64,000 bases of DNA from Micromonospora sp. WMMD1155 (GTDB lineage: Bacteria; Actinomycetota; Actinomycetes; Mycobacteriales; Micromonosporaceae): contig NZ_CP120742.1 of assembly GCF_029581275.1 (NCBI RefSeq), positions 718,501 to 782,500 of the forward strand, given 5' to 3'. Below, in pieces: positions 55,069 to 64,000 of this stretch (the first letter of the stretch is position 1; each line of letters begins with the position of its first letter). A model generated the notes under the pieces. That model saw nothing but the letters and a program-made list of their open reading frames with translations. It searched no databases and was not told where the DNA came from. Position numbers and translations under genes: made by a program.

Positions 55069-55113
55069 GCGGGCGGGCGGGCGGGAGGCGTGGCGGGCGG
55101 ACGGGCGGGCGGG
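55069..55113. repeat. Short GGGC-rich repeat between two operon genes
   Basis: The gap holds runs of CGGG/GGGC units (CGGGCGGGCGGGCGGGAGGC, then GGCGGGCGGACGGGCGGGCG). It is the only non-coding gap over 30 bases in this operon and has several G-runs on the plus strand (C-runs in the mRNA). Confidence 0.6.
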
Positions 55114-55965
55114 CTAGCCGAGGATCTCCCGGAGGTAGCGCAGGCCGTCCGTGGCGAGGCGGTCCTGCGAGGGGGCCAGCGGACGCCAGATCGCCGCGGC
55201 GGTGGCGATCGTCTCGTTCTCCGCCGTGAACGACTCGATGCAGATCGCGCCCTGGTAACCGGTGTCGCGCAGGACCGTGAAGAACCGGGGCCAGTCGAAG
55301 TGGTCGGCACCGGGTGCGCCCCGGTTGGTGCCGCTGACCTGGACGTGCTTGATGTGCCGCCCGGCGACGGCGAGGGCAGCGTAGGGGTCGGCCTCCTCGA
55401 TGTTCATGTGGTACGTGTCGATCATGATGCCGACGCTCGACGGCAGGCCGTCGATCAGCTCGACCGCCTGCTCGATCGTGTTGACGACGCTCGTCTCGTA
55501 GCGGTTCAACGCCTCGACACCGATGCTCACCCCGCACTCGGCCGCCTGCTCCGCGACCGGCGTCAGGGCGCGCCGGAAGTCCGCGTAGCAGGCGGCGCGA
55601 GCCGTCGGCGACATCCGCCAGGTCCGACCGACCGAGGCGTACACGGGGCCGCCGACGCATCCAGCGCCGACGGCCGCCGCGTTCGCCACGCACTCCTTGA
55701 GGTACGCCACCGTCGACTCGACGACCGCTGCCGGTGCGTCGACCAGGTCCCGACCGGGCGGGGTGACCGCGCAGACGCCGGCGGCGGCGAGGCCGTGCTC
55801 CGCCAGCAGGTCCCGGGTGCGGACCGGGTCCCAGTCACCCGGTTGCTCGATCGGCAGCTCGACCGCGTCGAAGCCGAACGCCGCGATCCGTGGGATCAGC
55901 TCGGCCAGGGCCTTGTCGTCGACCGGCGAGGCCCACACCCACGGGTTGACGCCGATGGCGTACAT
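55114..55965 (-). CDS. Sugar epimerase/isomerase, psicose/tagatose-epimerase-like
   Basis: The 283-residue TIM-barrel protein belongs to the AP-endonuclease-2/xylose-isomerase-like group. The two catalytic Glu and metal ligands are likely in GVEALNRYETSVVNT, GIMIDTYHMNIEEADP, HIKHVQVSGTNRG and AICIESFTAEN. This matches D-psicose/D-tagatose/L-ribulose 3-epimerases. It should convert an imported keto-sugar to a usable one in the cytoplasm. Starts 7 bases after the binding-protein stop. Confidence 0.87.
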   Translation of the reverse strand: MYAIGVNPWVWASPVDDKALAELIPRIAAFGFDAVELPIEQPGDWDPVRTRDLLAEHGLAAAGVCAVTPPGRDLVDAPAAVVESTVAYLKECVANAAAVGAGCVGGPVYASVGRTWRMSPTARAACYADFRRALTPVAEQAAECGVSIGVEALNRYETSVVNTIEQAVELIDGLPSSVGIMIDTYHMNIEEADPYAALAVAGRHIKHVQVSGTNRGAPGADHFDWPRFFTVLRDTGYQGAICIESFTAENETIATAAAIWRPLAPSQDRLATDGLRYLREILG

Positions 55966-55972
55966 CGGGAAC

Positions 55973-57154
55973 CTACTTCCAGCGCTGCGGGTAGCCGGGC
56001 AGGTCGGTGCAGCCGCACATCGCGTAGTGCAGGGGCGGCATGCTCGCGTCGAGGTACTTGTCCAGGTTCTCCTGGGTGACGGTCGGCTGCGGCAGCTTCC
56101 ACGGGTTGGACACCTGCTCGCCGTCGAGGATCCGCAACGCCGCGATGATCGGCGTACGCCACTGGTAGGTCGGGTAGGTCGGCGCGATGGCGGTGAGGTT
56201 CTTGTCCTTCCAGATCTTCAGGAAGTCGAGCTGGTCCTCGCCGTTCATCGGCGGGACGGGCTTGCCCGCGTCCTGAAACGCCTCGACCGCCGCGACGGCC
56301 GTCGCTCCGGCGTCCATCCAGACCCCGTCGATCGTGCCGTACCGCTGGATGTAGTCGTCGACGATCTTCTTGGTCTTGGCCGGGTCACCGTCGGTGAACT
56401 CGACGCCGACGACGTCGACCTTCGCCTTGTCGAACGCCACCTTCGCCGCCGACCAGCGGGTCTCCAGGACGTCGACGCCGGGCAGGATCCGCAGGGCCAG
56501 GACCTTGCCGCCGGGCTTCATCTTCTGGCTGACGAACTCGGCGCCGACGTGGCCGAACCCGTAACCGCCGATGGGGTTGATGAACGTCACCGGGCACTTC
56601 GTGTTGACGCCGCGGTCGAAGACGACCACCGGCAGGCCCGCCTGGCAGGCCGCCTCGACGGCCGGGGTGAGCGTCGCGGTGGTGTTCGGCGAGACGATGA
56701 GCGCGTCGCAGCCCTTGCCGAGCAGGTCGTTGATGTCCGCGATCTGCTTCTGGTCCTTGCCCTCGGCGTCGACGTGCACGAACTCCTTGATGCGGCTCTT
56801 CTGCGCCTCGACCTCGGCCTGCATGGTCTTGAACCCGACCTGCCGCCACGGGTTGTTCAGGGCCGCGTTGGAGAAGCAGATCTTGTGCGGCCCGTTCTTC
56901 TTGAACTTGGCAGTGTCCACCATCTTCGGGTTGAGCGCCTGCTCCCACGGCTTGTCGGCCGGCCCGGTGGCGGTGGCGGTCAGCAGTGCCAGCTCGGCGT
57001 CGTAGTCGGCCTGCACGAAGAACTTCGACTGCTCCCCGGTGCCAGAGCCGGCGGCCGGAGCGCTGCCGGACGGGCTCGCGGCCGGCTCGTCGGTGGCGCA
57101 GGCGGTGAGGGACAGCAGGGTGACAGCGGCCAGCGCCGCTAGGGAACGTCGCAC
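55973..57154 (-). CDS. Sugar-binding lipoprotein of the third ABC importer
   Basis: A 393-residue RbsB-like binding protein. Lipobox SLTAC at residues 15-19; a Ser/Ala/Pro/Gly linker; then KICFSNAALNNPWRQVGFKTMQAEVE and CDALIVSPNTTATLTPAVEAACQAGLPVVVFDRGVNTKC of the type-I fold. The C-terminus has an unusual CGC segment (AMCGCTDLPGY) that might form a disulfide. Genes for its permeases and ATPase lie upstream in the same operon. Confidence 0.93.
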   Translation of the reverse strand: MRRSLAALAAVTLLSLTACATDEPAASPSGSAPAAGSGTGEQSKFFVQADYDAELALLTATATGPADKPWEQALNPKMVDTAKFKKNGPHKICFSNAALNNPWRQVGFKTMQAEVEAQKSRIKEFVHVDAEGKDQKQIADINDLLGKGCDALIVSPNTTATLTPAVEAACQAGLPVVVFDRGVNTKCPVTFINPIGGYGFGHVGAEFVSQKMKPGGKVLALRILPGVDVLETRWSAAKVAFDKAKVDVVGVEFTDGDPAKTKKIVDDYIQRYGTIDGVWMDAGATAVAAVEAFQDAGKPVPPMNGEDQLDFLKIWKDKNLTAIAPTYPTYQWRTPIIAALRILDGEQVSNPWKLPQPTVTQENLDKYLDASMPPLHYAMCGCTDLPGYPQRWK

Positions 57155-57165
57155 TATGGCTCCTC

Positions 57166-58149
57166 TTATCTCGACGAAGAACGCGTTGCGGAGACCGCCA
57201 CGGCGAGCAGGATGATCCCGCCCTGGACGGCCGACCTGAGGGCGCCGGAGACGCCGTAGAAATTCATCAGGGCGAACAGCAGTTCGAGGGTCAGCGCGCC
57301 GAGCATCGCGCCGACGACCGCGCCGCGACCCCCACCCAGCGCGACGCCACCGAGGACGACAGCGGTGATGGCGCCGAACTCCAGACCGGCCCCGGCCTGG
57401 AACGACACCCCGCTGTAGCCGCCCAGCAGGATCGCCGCCACCGCCGCTGCGAGGCCGCTGAGGACGAAGGCGGCAGTTCGGGTACGCCAGACGCGTACGC
57501 CGCTCAACTCGGCGGTGCGCGGGTTGTCACCGACGGCGACCAGGGTGCGCCCGAAGTCGGAGCGCATCAGTAGCACGGCCAGCACCGCGAGGACCAGCAG
57601 GACCAGCAGCGCGTACGGCACGCGGCCGAGCAGCGGCACGTCCTCGAAGGCCCGTCGACCGAACCGACGGAACTCCTCGGAGAGGGCGCCCTTCGGGGCG
57701 CCGTCGGACCACAGGTAGACCGCGCCGAAGAGGATCAGGAACATGCCGAGGGTGGTGATGAACGACGGCACCCGCAGCCGTGTCGTGACGAGGCCGTTGA
57801 CCACACCGACGAACGCCCCGAAGGCGAGCAGGAGCAGCACCACCGGCCAGGTTCGGCTCGGGTCGCCGTCGATCAGCCGGGCGGCGACCACCACCTGCGC
57901 GGTGACCAGGGAGCCGACGGAGAGGTCGAACTCGCCGGAGACGATCACGAAGTACTGGCCGGCGGCGAGCAGGATGATCGGCGCCGAACGGCCGAGGAAG
58001 GACATCAGCGACGGCGGTGCCAGGAAGTCGGGCTGTCGGATGCCGACGAGCACCAACAGCACCGCGAGGATCACGAGGATCGGCAGGACACCACCGGGAC
58101 GCACCCGGGGGAGCCGCAGCGGCAGTGAACGGGACTGGACGGTCTGCAT
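57166..58149 (-). CDS. Sugar ABC transporter permease (RbsC-like) 1
   Basis: A 327-residue BPD_transp_2 permease: VSGEFDLSVGSLVTAQVV near residue 75 and AVVLGGVALGGGRGAVVGAMLG in the second half. Eight to ten membrane segments. Start ATG 58149 lies 2 bases after the previous stop; the longer open frame upstream is a shadow. Works with the next permease. Confidence 0.92.
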   Translation of the reverse strand: MQTVQSRSLPLRLPRVRPGGVLPILVILAVLLVLVGIRQPDFLAPPSLMSFLGRSAPIILLAAGQYFVIVSGEFDLSVGSLVTAQVVVAARLIDGDPSRTWPVVLLLLAFGAFVGVVNGLVTTRLRVPSFITTLGMFLILFGAVYLWSDGAPKGALSEEFRRFGRRAFEDVPLLGRVPYALLVLLVLAVLAVLLMRSDFGRTLVAVGDNPRTAELSGVRVWRTRTAAFVLSGLAAAVAAILLGGYSGVSFQAGAGLEFGAITAVVLGGVALGGGRGAVVGAMLGALTLELLFALMNFYGVSGALRSAVQGGIILLAVAVSATRSSSR

Positions 58150-58151
58150 GG

Positions 58152-59123
58152 CTAGGACGCCTTTCGCAGGGCCCTGCGGGCGTAGACGGCGACCGCGGCG
58201 ATGATGATGACGCCCCGGATCACCTGCTTGAAGAAGGCGTCGACCTCGAGCTGGTTGAAGATGGAGTCGATGCTGGCGAGCAGCAGCACTCCACCGATGG
58301 TGCCGATGACGCCGCCGCGGCCCCCGGCGAGGGCCGTCCCGCCGATCACCACGGCGGCGATGGACTCCAGGTCGTAGAGGCCCTCGGTGCCGACCCGGGG
58401 CGCGCCCGAGCCGAGCCGACTGGCGAGGTAGATGCCGGCCAGCCCCGCGCACATCGAGCAGAGCACGTGGGCGATGACGAGGATCCGGTCGTTGCGGACA
58501 CCGGAGAGCCGGGCCACCTCCGGATCGCCGCCCACGGCGACCAGGTGGTGCCCGAACCGGGTCCGGGTGAGCGCGAACCAGACTGCCGCGGTCACGGCGA
58601 GCAACAGCAGGAACGACACCGGCACCGGGCCGACGCGCTGGTAGCCGAGGGTCTGCACGAGGGTGGGCGAGGTGGTGCCGGCCGGGCCGTCGTAGCCGTT
58701 GTCGAGGTAACCCTTGAGCAGCAGCCCGACGCCGAGCGTCGCGATGAACGCGTTGACCCGGAGCTTGGTGACGAGCAGGCCGTTGAACAGCCCGATGCCC
58801 GCGCTCACCGCGAGCACCAGGCCGATCGCCGGCACCAGCGCGCCGTCGCTGCCGTTCATCGTCTCGGCCGCGACGAGAGTGCTGAGACTGATCACGTACG
58901 CGACCGACAGGTCGAGCGAGCCGCCCAGGATGACCAGGGTCTGGCCGACGGCGACGAGCCCGAGCCCGGCGGCGACGTGCAGCAGGCTCACCGTCGTGGA
59001 CTGGTTGAAGAGCTGGCCGCCGTCGACGAGAACGACCAGCCAACCGATCGCCAGGGTGAGGATCAGGGCCACGAAGACGCCCGGCACGGGACGGCGGGCC
59101 GGAAGGAGCGACAGCGCGCTCAT
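58152..59123 (-). CDS. Sugar ABC transporter permease (RbsC-like) 2
   Basis: A 323-residue permease of the same family: LGGSLDLSVAYVISLSTLV and [20 protein letters not shown]. Its ATG overlaps the ATPase stop by 4 bases. The two permeases are not closely alike, as usual for heterodimeric CUT2 systems. Confidence 0.92.
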   Translation of the reverse strand: MSALSLLPARRPVPGVFVALILTLAIGWLVVLVDGGQLFNQSTTVSLLHVAAGLGLVAVGQTLVILGGSLDLSVAYVISLSTLVAAETMNGSDGALVPAIGLVLAVSAGIGLFNGLLVTKLRVNAFIATLGVGLLLKGYLDNGYDGPAGTTSPTLVQTLGYQRVGPVPVSFLLLLAVTAAVWFALTRTRFGHHLVAVGGDPEVARLSGVRNDRILVIAHVLCSMCAGLAGIYLASRLGSGAPRVGTEGLYDLESIAAVVIGGTALAGGRGGVIGTIGGVLLLASIDSIFNQLEVDAFFKQVIRGVIIIAAVAVYARRALRKAS

Positions 59124-60631
59124 GCGGCGGCCTCCCGTGCCGTGCCGACCGCCAGGGCGACGACGTCCTCCTCGGTCGCGCCGGCGGGCAGCTCGCCCGC
59201 GACGCGCCCGTCGCGCATGACGACGATGCGGTCACTCATCCCCAGCAGCTCCGGCAGGTCGGACGAGATCATCAGCACTGCCGCTCCGTCGCGGGCGAGG
59301 CTGCGCACGAGGTCGTGGATGGCTGACTTCGCACCCACGTCGATCCCCCGGGTCGGTTCGTCGAAGAGGAGGATCCGCGGGTTGAGCGCGAGCCAGCGGG
59401 CCAGCACGACCTTCTGCTGATTTCCACCGGACAGGAAGCGGATCTCCTGATCGTCGCCGGCGGAGCGGACCTCCACGGCGGCGAGCAGCTCGCGCAGGCG
59501 CTGCGTACGGGCCGCACGGCCGGACCGGGCGGCGAAGACAGCCCGGCTGGCGAGCAGCGCGTTGTCGAGCACCGACTGGCGGGGCACGATCCCCTCGCCC
59601 TTGCGGTCCTCGGTGACGTACGCGATGCCGGCCCGCATCGCGGCGCGGGGTGAGCGCAGTCGGACCGGCCGGTCGTCGACGCTGACGTCGCCGGTCGTGA
59701 ACGGGGTCACCCCGAAGATCGCCCGGGCCAGCGCCGAGCGGCCGGAGCCCTGCAGGCCGCCGATGCCGAGCACCTCACCGGCGCGCAACTGGAGGTTGAT
59801 GTCGTGCAGCTTGCGGTTGCCCACGTCGCGGAGGTTGAGCCGTACCGGGCCACGGTTCTCGGGGGCGGCCCGGTCCGGGTAGTAGCTCGACAGCTCCCGG
59901 CCGACCATGTGCCGCACCAGCGCGTCGGCGTCGGTGTCCGCGGTGTCCACCGTGATGACGTGGCGACCGTCCTTGAGGACGGTGATCCGGCTGGACAGGT
60001 CGAAGACCTCGGCGAGCCGGTGCGAGACGTAGAGCAGGCCGATGCCGCGCTCCTGGAGTCGGCGCACCAACCCGTAGAGGAGTTCGACCTCGTGGTCGGC
60101 CAGCGAGGCGGTCGGCTCGTCCATGATGAGCAGGCGGGCGTCCAGGGCGAGCGCCTTGGCGATCTCGACGACCTGTTGCTGGGCGACGCCGAGCTGCCCC
60201 ACCCGGGCGTCCGCCGGCAGGGTGGTCTCGCCGATCGAGGCGAGCAGTCGGGTGGTGCGGTCGAGCATCGCCCGCCGGTCGACCAGCCCGCGACGCACGG
60301 GCTCGTGCCCCAGGTAGACGTTCTCCGCGACGGTGCGCTCCGGGAGCAGGTTGAACTCCTGGTGGATGATGCCGACGCCGGCCCGCTGCGCGTCGCGCGG
60401 ACCACGGAACGTGCGCTGCTCGCCGGCGAACTCGACGGTGCCCTCGTCCGGGGCGTAGCCGCCCGAGACGATCTTCATGAGGGTCGATTTCCCGGCGCCG
60501 TTCTCGCCGACCACGGCGTGCACCTCGCCCGGCGCGACATCGAGGTCGACACCGTCGAGAACGCGTACGCCGAGGAAGGACTTGCCGATGCCCCGGAGGT
60601 TGAGTAACGGCACCGGCCGTGGGTCTGACAT
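59120..60631 (-). CDS. Sugar ABC transporter double ATPase (RbsA/MglA-like)
   Basis: The 503-residue protein has a first cassette with GENGAGKST, QLGVAQQQVVEIAKAL and LLIMDEPTASL. The second has the degenerate GLQGSGRSALA, good signature LSGGNQQKVVLARWL and ILLFDEPTRGID. ATG 60631 (MSDPRPVPLL) is preferred: the candidate transcription start is about 11 bases upstream and the GTG at 60646 would fall in the -10 region. First gene of the third sugar operon. Confidence 0.93.
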   Translation of the reverse strand: MSDPRPVPLLNLRGIGKSFLGVRVLDGVDLDVAPGEVHAVVGENGAGKSTLMKIVSGGYAPDEGTVEFAGEQRTFRGPRDAQRAGVGIIHQEFNLLPERTVAENVYLGHEPVRRGLVDRRAMLDRTTRLLASIGETTLPADARVGQLGVAQQQVVEIAKALALDARLLIMDEPTASLADHEVELLYGLVRRLQERGIGLLYVSHRLAEVFDLSSRITVLKDGRHVITVDTADTDADALVRHMVGRELSSYYPDRAAPENRGPVRLNLRDVGNRKLHDINLQLRAGEVLGIGGLQGSGRSALARAIFGVTPFTTGDVSVDDRPVRLRSPRAAMRAGIAYVTEDRKGEGIVPRQSVLDNALLASRAVFAARSGRAARTQRLRELLAAVEVRSAGDDQEIRFLSGGNQQKVVLARWLALNPRILLFDEPTRGIDVGAKSAIHDLVRSLARDGAAVLMISSDLPELLGMSDRIVVMRDGRVAGELPAGATEEDVVALAVGTAREAAA

Positions 60632-60648
60632 TCCGAAAGCCCTCACAG

Positions 60649-60676
60649 ACAGTAGTCATCAACAATATTCGATCAA
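60649..60676 (-). promoter_or_regulatory. Candidate promoter of the third sugar operon
   Basis: Reading leftward, TTGATC (60676-60671), 16 bases, TACTGT (60654-60649). The short leader leaves no room for a strong ribosome binding site except GAGGG. Confidence 0.5.
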
Positions 60677-61150
60677 ACGCTACGGCGACTTCGAGGTGCC
60701 AGCCATCGAACTTTCGTAGGTAGCGGCGGATGCTTACGTTCTTCTATCGCGAACATTCCCTTGACATCGACGAAACATCACACGTATGAAGATAGATGTT
60801 TGGATGCTGGTCCGCAATCCTCGACCGGGGCCGATTGCCAGGCCCGGCAGCCAGACCGGCAGCGATGCCGCAGTGGGCAGTCGATGGCGGCCGTCGTCAA
60901 CCGGGCAGAACGTCGGACGTCACTTCATTAATTGACAGTCATGGATCTCTAGCTCATCCTGACCTCGTGGACCACGGGACGAGCACCACGGCGACCGTCA
61001 CGCTGGGTGATGTCCTGCGGGTCTGAGTGCCGTTGCGGCGAACGGCATGAGGACAGACCAGAACGCTCACGCCCACCCGCGCGTCCAGGCACGACCTGAC
61101 GCAGCGTGGTGCTCGTGGTCGCACCCCCACCGCCCAACCTAGGAGACGGC
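60677..61150. promoter_or_regulatory. Long divergent control region, relatively A+T-rich
   Basis: No gene is supported. The stretch 60650-60800 is markedly poorer in G+C than the rest. TTGACA (60761-60766), 18 bases and TATGAA (60785-60790) form a plus-strand promoter candidate about 360 bases upstream of the ThuA-type gene. I saw no copy of the TGTTA or GCTAAA operators, so this region answers to another regulator. Confidence 0.45.
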
Positions 61151-64000
61151 ATGCGTCGCAACACATTGCTCATCTCAGTGATCGCCGGCTTGCTGCTGGC
61201 GCTCGGACTCGCCCCACCCGCGTCGGCTGCTCCGGCCTTCCGGGCCCTGGTGTTCACCAAGACCACCGGCTACCGCCACGACTCGATCCCCGCCGGGATC
61301 AGCATGATCCAGCAGCAGGCGGCGGCGAACAACTTCGAGGTGGTGGCGACCGAGGACTCCAGCGTCTTCACCGCCAGTAACCTGGCGACCTTCGACGTGA
61401 TCGTCATGCTCCAGACCTCCGGCATGGTCTGGACCTCGGCGGCGCAGCGCCAGGCGGTGGAGGGTTACCTCGCCAGCGGCAAGGGCATCGTCGCCATCCA
61501 CAACGCCACCGACATGGGCATCGAGAACGAATACCCGTGGTGGGACCAGACCATCAACGCCGGCGCCCACATGCCCGAGCACTCCCCCGGCGTGCTCCAG
61601 GGCACCGCCATCGTCGCCGACAAGAAGCACCCGTCGACGGCCAGCCTGCCGGATCGGTGGACCCGCAGCGAGGAGTGGTACAACTTCGACGCCAACCCGC
61701 GCGGCAACGTGCACGTGCTGGTGACCGCCGACGAGCGCACCTACAACCCCGGATCCCGGGCGATGGGGCCGGATCATCCGATCTCCTGGTGCCGCAACAC
61801 CAACGGCGGGCGGGTGTGGGCCACCGCGATGGGCCACGCGATCGGCTCCTACAGCGAGGCGAACTTCCAGAACCACGTGCTCGGTGGCATCCGGTGGGCG
61901 GCCGGTAACGCCGCCGGAGACTGCGGCGGCACCGTCTGGGGCAACTTCGAGAAGCGCACCCTCGACGACAACACCGTCGACCCGATGGCGCTGGGTGTGG
62001 CACCGGACGGCCGGGTCTTCTACGTCCAGCGCGGCGGCCAGGTGAAGATCTTCAAGCCCTCCACCAACAGCACCGTGACGGCCGGCACGCTCAGCGTCTA
62101 CACCGGCGGTGAGGACGGCCTCACCGGCATGGCGCTGGACCCCAACTTCGCCACCAACGGCTACATCTACCTGTACCACTCACCGGCCAACAGCAGCACC
62201 GACGTCAACCGGGTCTCCCGCTACACGGTCAGCGGTGACACGCTGAACACGTCGAGCGGCGTGACGATCATCGACATCCCCGCGTACCGGGACCGGACGT
62301 TCCCGGAGCCCGGCCACACCGGCGGCTACATCAAGTTCGGTCCGGACGGCAACCTCTTCATCGGCACCGGCGACGACACGCCACCGAACCTGGACCCGAA
62401 CTGGCAGGGCTACGCCCCGCTGGACTGGCGCTCGGGCAAGTCGAACCTGGACGCCGCCCGCAGCGCCGGCAACACCAACGACCTGCGGGGCAAGCTGCTG
62501 CGCATCCGGCCCTCGGCCAACGGTGGCTACACCATCCCGTCGGGCAACCTCTACCCCCAGGGCACCGCGCAGACCAAGCCCGAGGTCTACGCGATGGGCT
62601 TCCGCAACCCGTTCCGCTTCTCCATCGACCCGGCCAACGGCTGGGTCTACCTGGCCGACTACGGCCCGGACCGGAACCCGCCCACCACCAACCGCGGCCC
62701 GGAGGGCCTGGTCGAGCTCAACGTGATCAAGCAGGCCGGCAACTACGGCTGGCCGTTCTGCCACGGCAACAACCAGCCGTACGCCCCGTTCAACCCGGAC
62801 ACCGGCGTCGTCGGCGCGAAGTTCAACTGCTCCGCGCCGGTCAACAACTCGCCGAACAACACCGGTCTGACCAGCCTGAAGCCGGTCGTCATGCCGAACA
62901 TCTGGTATGGCTACCCCGCCTCGACGACCTTCCCCGAGCTCGGCTCCGGCGGCTCCGCTCCGATGGGCGGGCCGATCTACCGGTACGACGCGGCGAACCC
63001 CTCCGAGACGAAGTTCCCGCCCTACTACGACGGCGTGCACTTCTTCTACGAGTGGGCGCGCAACTACGTCAAGGAGGTGCACTTCGACTCCTCCTCGGCG
63101 GTGACCCGCACCAACCCGTTCCTGCCCAACGTGCGGTTCAACAAGCCGATGGACATGGAGTTCGGCAAGGACGGCTCGCTCTACCTGCTGGAGTGGGGCA
63201 CCAACTTCGGCGGCGGCAACAGCGACTCCGGGCTCTACCGGATCGACTACAACCAGGGCGGCCGGTCACCGATCGTCAAGGCCACCGGCACGCCCACCAG
63301 CGGCAGCGCACCGCTGACCGTCCAGTTCAGCAGCGCCGGCACGTCCGACCCGGACGGCAACACGCTGAGCTACCTGTGGACGTTCGGCGACGGCACCACC
63401 TCCACGGCGGCCAACCCGTCGAAGGTGTACACCTCCAACGGCAACTACACCGCCCAGTTGAAGGTCACCGACAGCACCGGCAAGACCGGCTTCGCCAACG
63501 TCCCGATCACCGTCGGCAACAGCGCGCCGGTGCTCACCATCACCACACCGGGCAACGGCGGCATGCTCACCTTCGGTGACAAGGTGTCGTACCAGATCAC
63601 CGTGACCGACCCGGACGGCGGCACCGTCGACTGCTCGAAGGTGTTCCTCAACCCGGCGCTGGGTCACGACGACCACGCGCACGAGACCACCGAGTACCCG
63701 GGCTGCTCGGGGACCATCTCCACCGACCTACTCGGCGGGCATCCCGACGGCGCCAACCTGTTCTACGTGCTGAACGCCCGGTACACCGACAACGGTGGCC
63801 CCAGCGGTGGGGCGCCGCTCACCGGCACCGCACAGGCGATCCTGCAACCGAAGCACAAGCAGTCCGAGTACTTCAGCAGCCAGTCCGGCATCCGGGTGGT
63901 CGACCAGGCGGCCGCGGAGAGCACCAAGCGCATCGGGGACATCTCCTCGAACGACTGGATCGCGTTCACCCCGATGAACCTGTCGGGGATCTCGACGGTC
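61151..64000 (+). CDS. Secreted ThuA/sugar-dehydrogenase/PKD multidomain protein (C-terminus cut off)
   Basis: The ATG follows AGGAGACGGC; 950 codons are present and the frame runs off the window. Domains in order: signal peptide (1-26, PPASA); a ThuA-like domain (about 28-255: RALVFTKTTGYRHDSIP, GIVAIHNATD, HPISWCRN); a soluble glucose/sorbosone dehydrogenase propeller (about 270-690: MALGVAPDGRVFYVQRGG, GEDGLTGMALDPNF, LRGKLLRI, AMGFRNPFRFSID); a PKD domain (about 700-790: LSYLWTFGDGTTS); a further beta domain; then the start of a CBM6-like module (SGIRVVDQAA, NDWIAFTPMNL). It may oxidise sugars at the cell surface. Confidence 0.9.
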   Translation, partial: MRRNTLLISVIAGLLLALGLAPPASAAPAFRALVFTKTTGYRHDSIPAGISMIQQQAAANNFEVVATEDSSVFTASNLATFDVIVMLQTSGMVWTSAAQRQAVEGYLASGKGIVAIHNATDMGIENEYPWWDQTINAGAHMPEHSPGVLQGTAIVADKKHPSTASLPDRWTRSEEWYNFDANPRGNVHVLVTADERTYNPGSRAMGPDHPISWCRNTNGGRVWATAMGHAIGSYSEANFQNHVLGGIRWAAGNAAGDCGGTVWGNFEKRTLDDNTVDPMALGVAPDGRVFYVQRGGQVKIFKPSTNSTVTAGTLSVYTGGEDGLTGMALDPNFATNGYIYLYHSPANSSTDVNRVSRYTVSGDTLNTSSGVTIIDIPAYRDRTFPEPGHTGGYIKFGPDGNLFIGTGDDTPPNLDPNWQGYAPLDWRSGKSNLDAARSAGNTNDLRGKLLRIRPSANGGYTIPSGNLYPQGTAQTKPEVYAMGFRNPFRFSIDPANGWVYLADYGPDRNPPTTNRGPEGLVELNVIKQAGNYGWPFCHGNNQPYAPFNPDTGVVGAKFNCSAPVNNSPNNTGLTSLKPVVMPNIWYGYPASTTFPELGSGGSAPMGGPIYRYDAANPSETKFPPYYDGVHFFYEWARNYVKEVHFDSSSAVTRTNPFLPNVRFNKPMDMEFGKDGSLYLLEWGTNFGGGNSDSGLYRIDYNQGGRSPIVKATGTPTSGSAPLTVQFSSAGTSDPDGNTLSYLWTFGDGTTSTAANPSKVYTSNGNYTAQLKVTDSTGKTGFANVPITVGNSAPVLTITTPGNGGMLTFGDKVSYQITVTDPDGGTVDCSKVFLNPALGHDDHAHETTEYPGCSGTISTDLLGGHPDGANLFYVLNARYTDNGGPSGGAPLTGTAQAILQPKHKQSEYFSSQSGIRVVDQAAAESTKRIGDISSNDWIAFTPMNLSGISTV

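Overview
The window is about 72% G+C DNA (visual estimate) with Shine-Dalgarno-led genes, TTGAC-type promoters and many large secreted carbohydrate-active enzymes. Ni-superoxide dismutase, a PIG-L deacetylase and actinobacterial families (DUF4097, DUF6223, HicB-like regulator, DrrAB-type exporter) point to an actinomycete. The style most resembles Micromonospora or a relative; that placement is from memory of such genomes, not a search.

Region 1 (1-13.9 kb) is an L-arabinose island. A probable seven-gene operon on the minus strand runs araB, araD, sugar-binding lipoprotein, double ATPase, two permeases, araA. It is followed by a secreted CBM13-GH43 arabinofuranosidase/xylosidase, a LacI-family repressor, and the start of a secreted GH27 enzyme cut by the window edge. 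Six copies of a TGTTANCGNTAACA-type palindrome lie in front of araB, GH43 and GH27. The araB copy overlaps a TTGACG-17-TAACAC promoter, so one repressor very likely controls import, isomerisation and side-chain removal from arabinan, arabinoxylan or arabinogalactan.

Region 2 (13.9-26.9 kb) is mostly housekeeping or defence-like: a HicB-like regulator/DUF4097/DrrAB cassette, a FUSC transporter, a divergent SDR/AraC pair, a large membrane protein whose alpha/beta-hydrolase motifs lie on both sides of its membrane part, a methyltransferase, a small P-loop kinase-like protein, an epoxide-hydrolase-like enzyme and a PIG-L deacetylase. Region 3 (27-42.2 kb) has a secreted GH10 xylanase, an ArsR regulator, a lipoprotein, a DesK-like two-component system, an ABC exporter, a MarR regulator divergent from two luciferase-like oxidoreductases and an F420/NADP-type reductase, small metabolic genes, an inositol-monophosphatase homologue with a probable internal deletion, and sodN. 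An array of GC-rich tandem repeats and an 82-bp nested inverted repeat lies at 38.0-38.27 kb.

Region 4 (42.3-52.6 kb) is a second LacI regulon. Three GCTAAA-N4-TTTAGY operators sit before a secreted esterase, an ABC importer/serine-hydrolase operon and an intracellular GH68/GH32-like enzyme; the repressor is encoded among them. The first two promoters are almost identical from the -35 box through the operator. A secreted PL1 pectate lyase lies beside it. Region 5 (52.6-64 kb) is a third sugar operon (ATPase, two permeases, binding lipoprotein, psicose/tagatose-epimerase-like enzyme, secreted parallel beta-helix-CBM13 enzyme), divergent from a very large secreted ThuA/sugar-dehydrogenase/PKD protein that runs off the right edge.

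Taken together the window is a plant-cell-wall degradation island: secreted enzymes release pentoses and oligosaccharides, three ABC systems import them, and LacI-type repressors sense them. I saw no phage, transposase, CRISPR, tRNA or rRNA.
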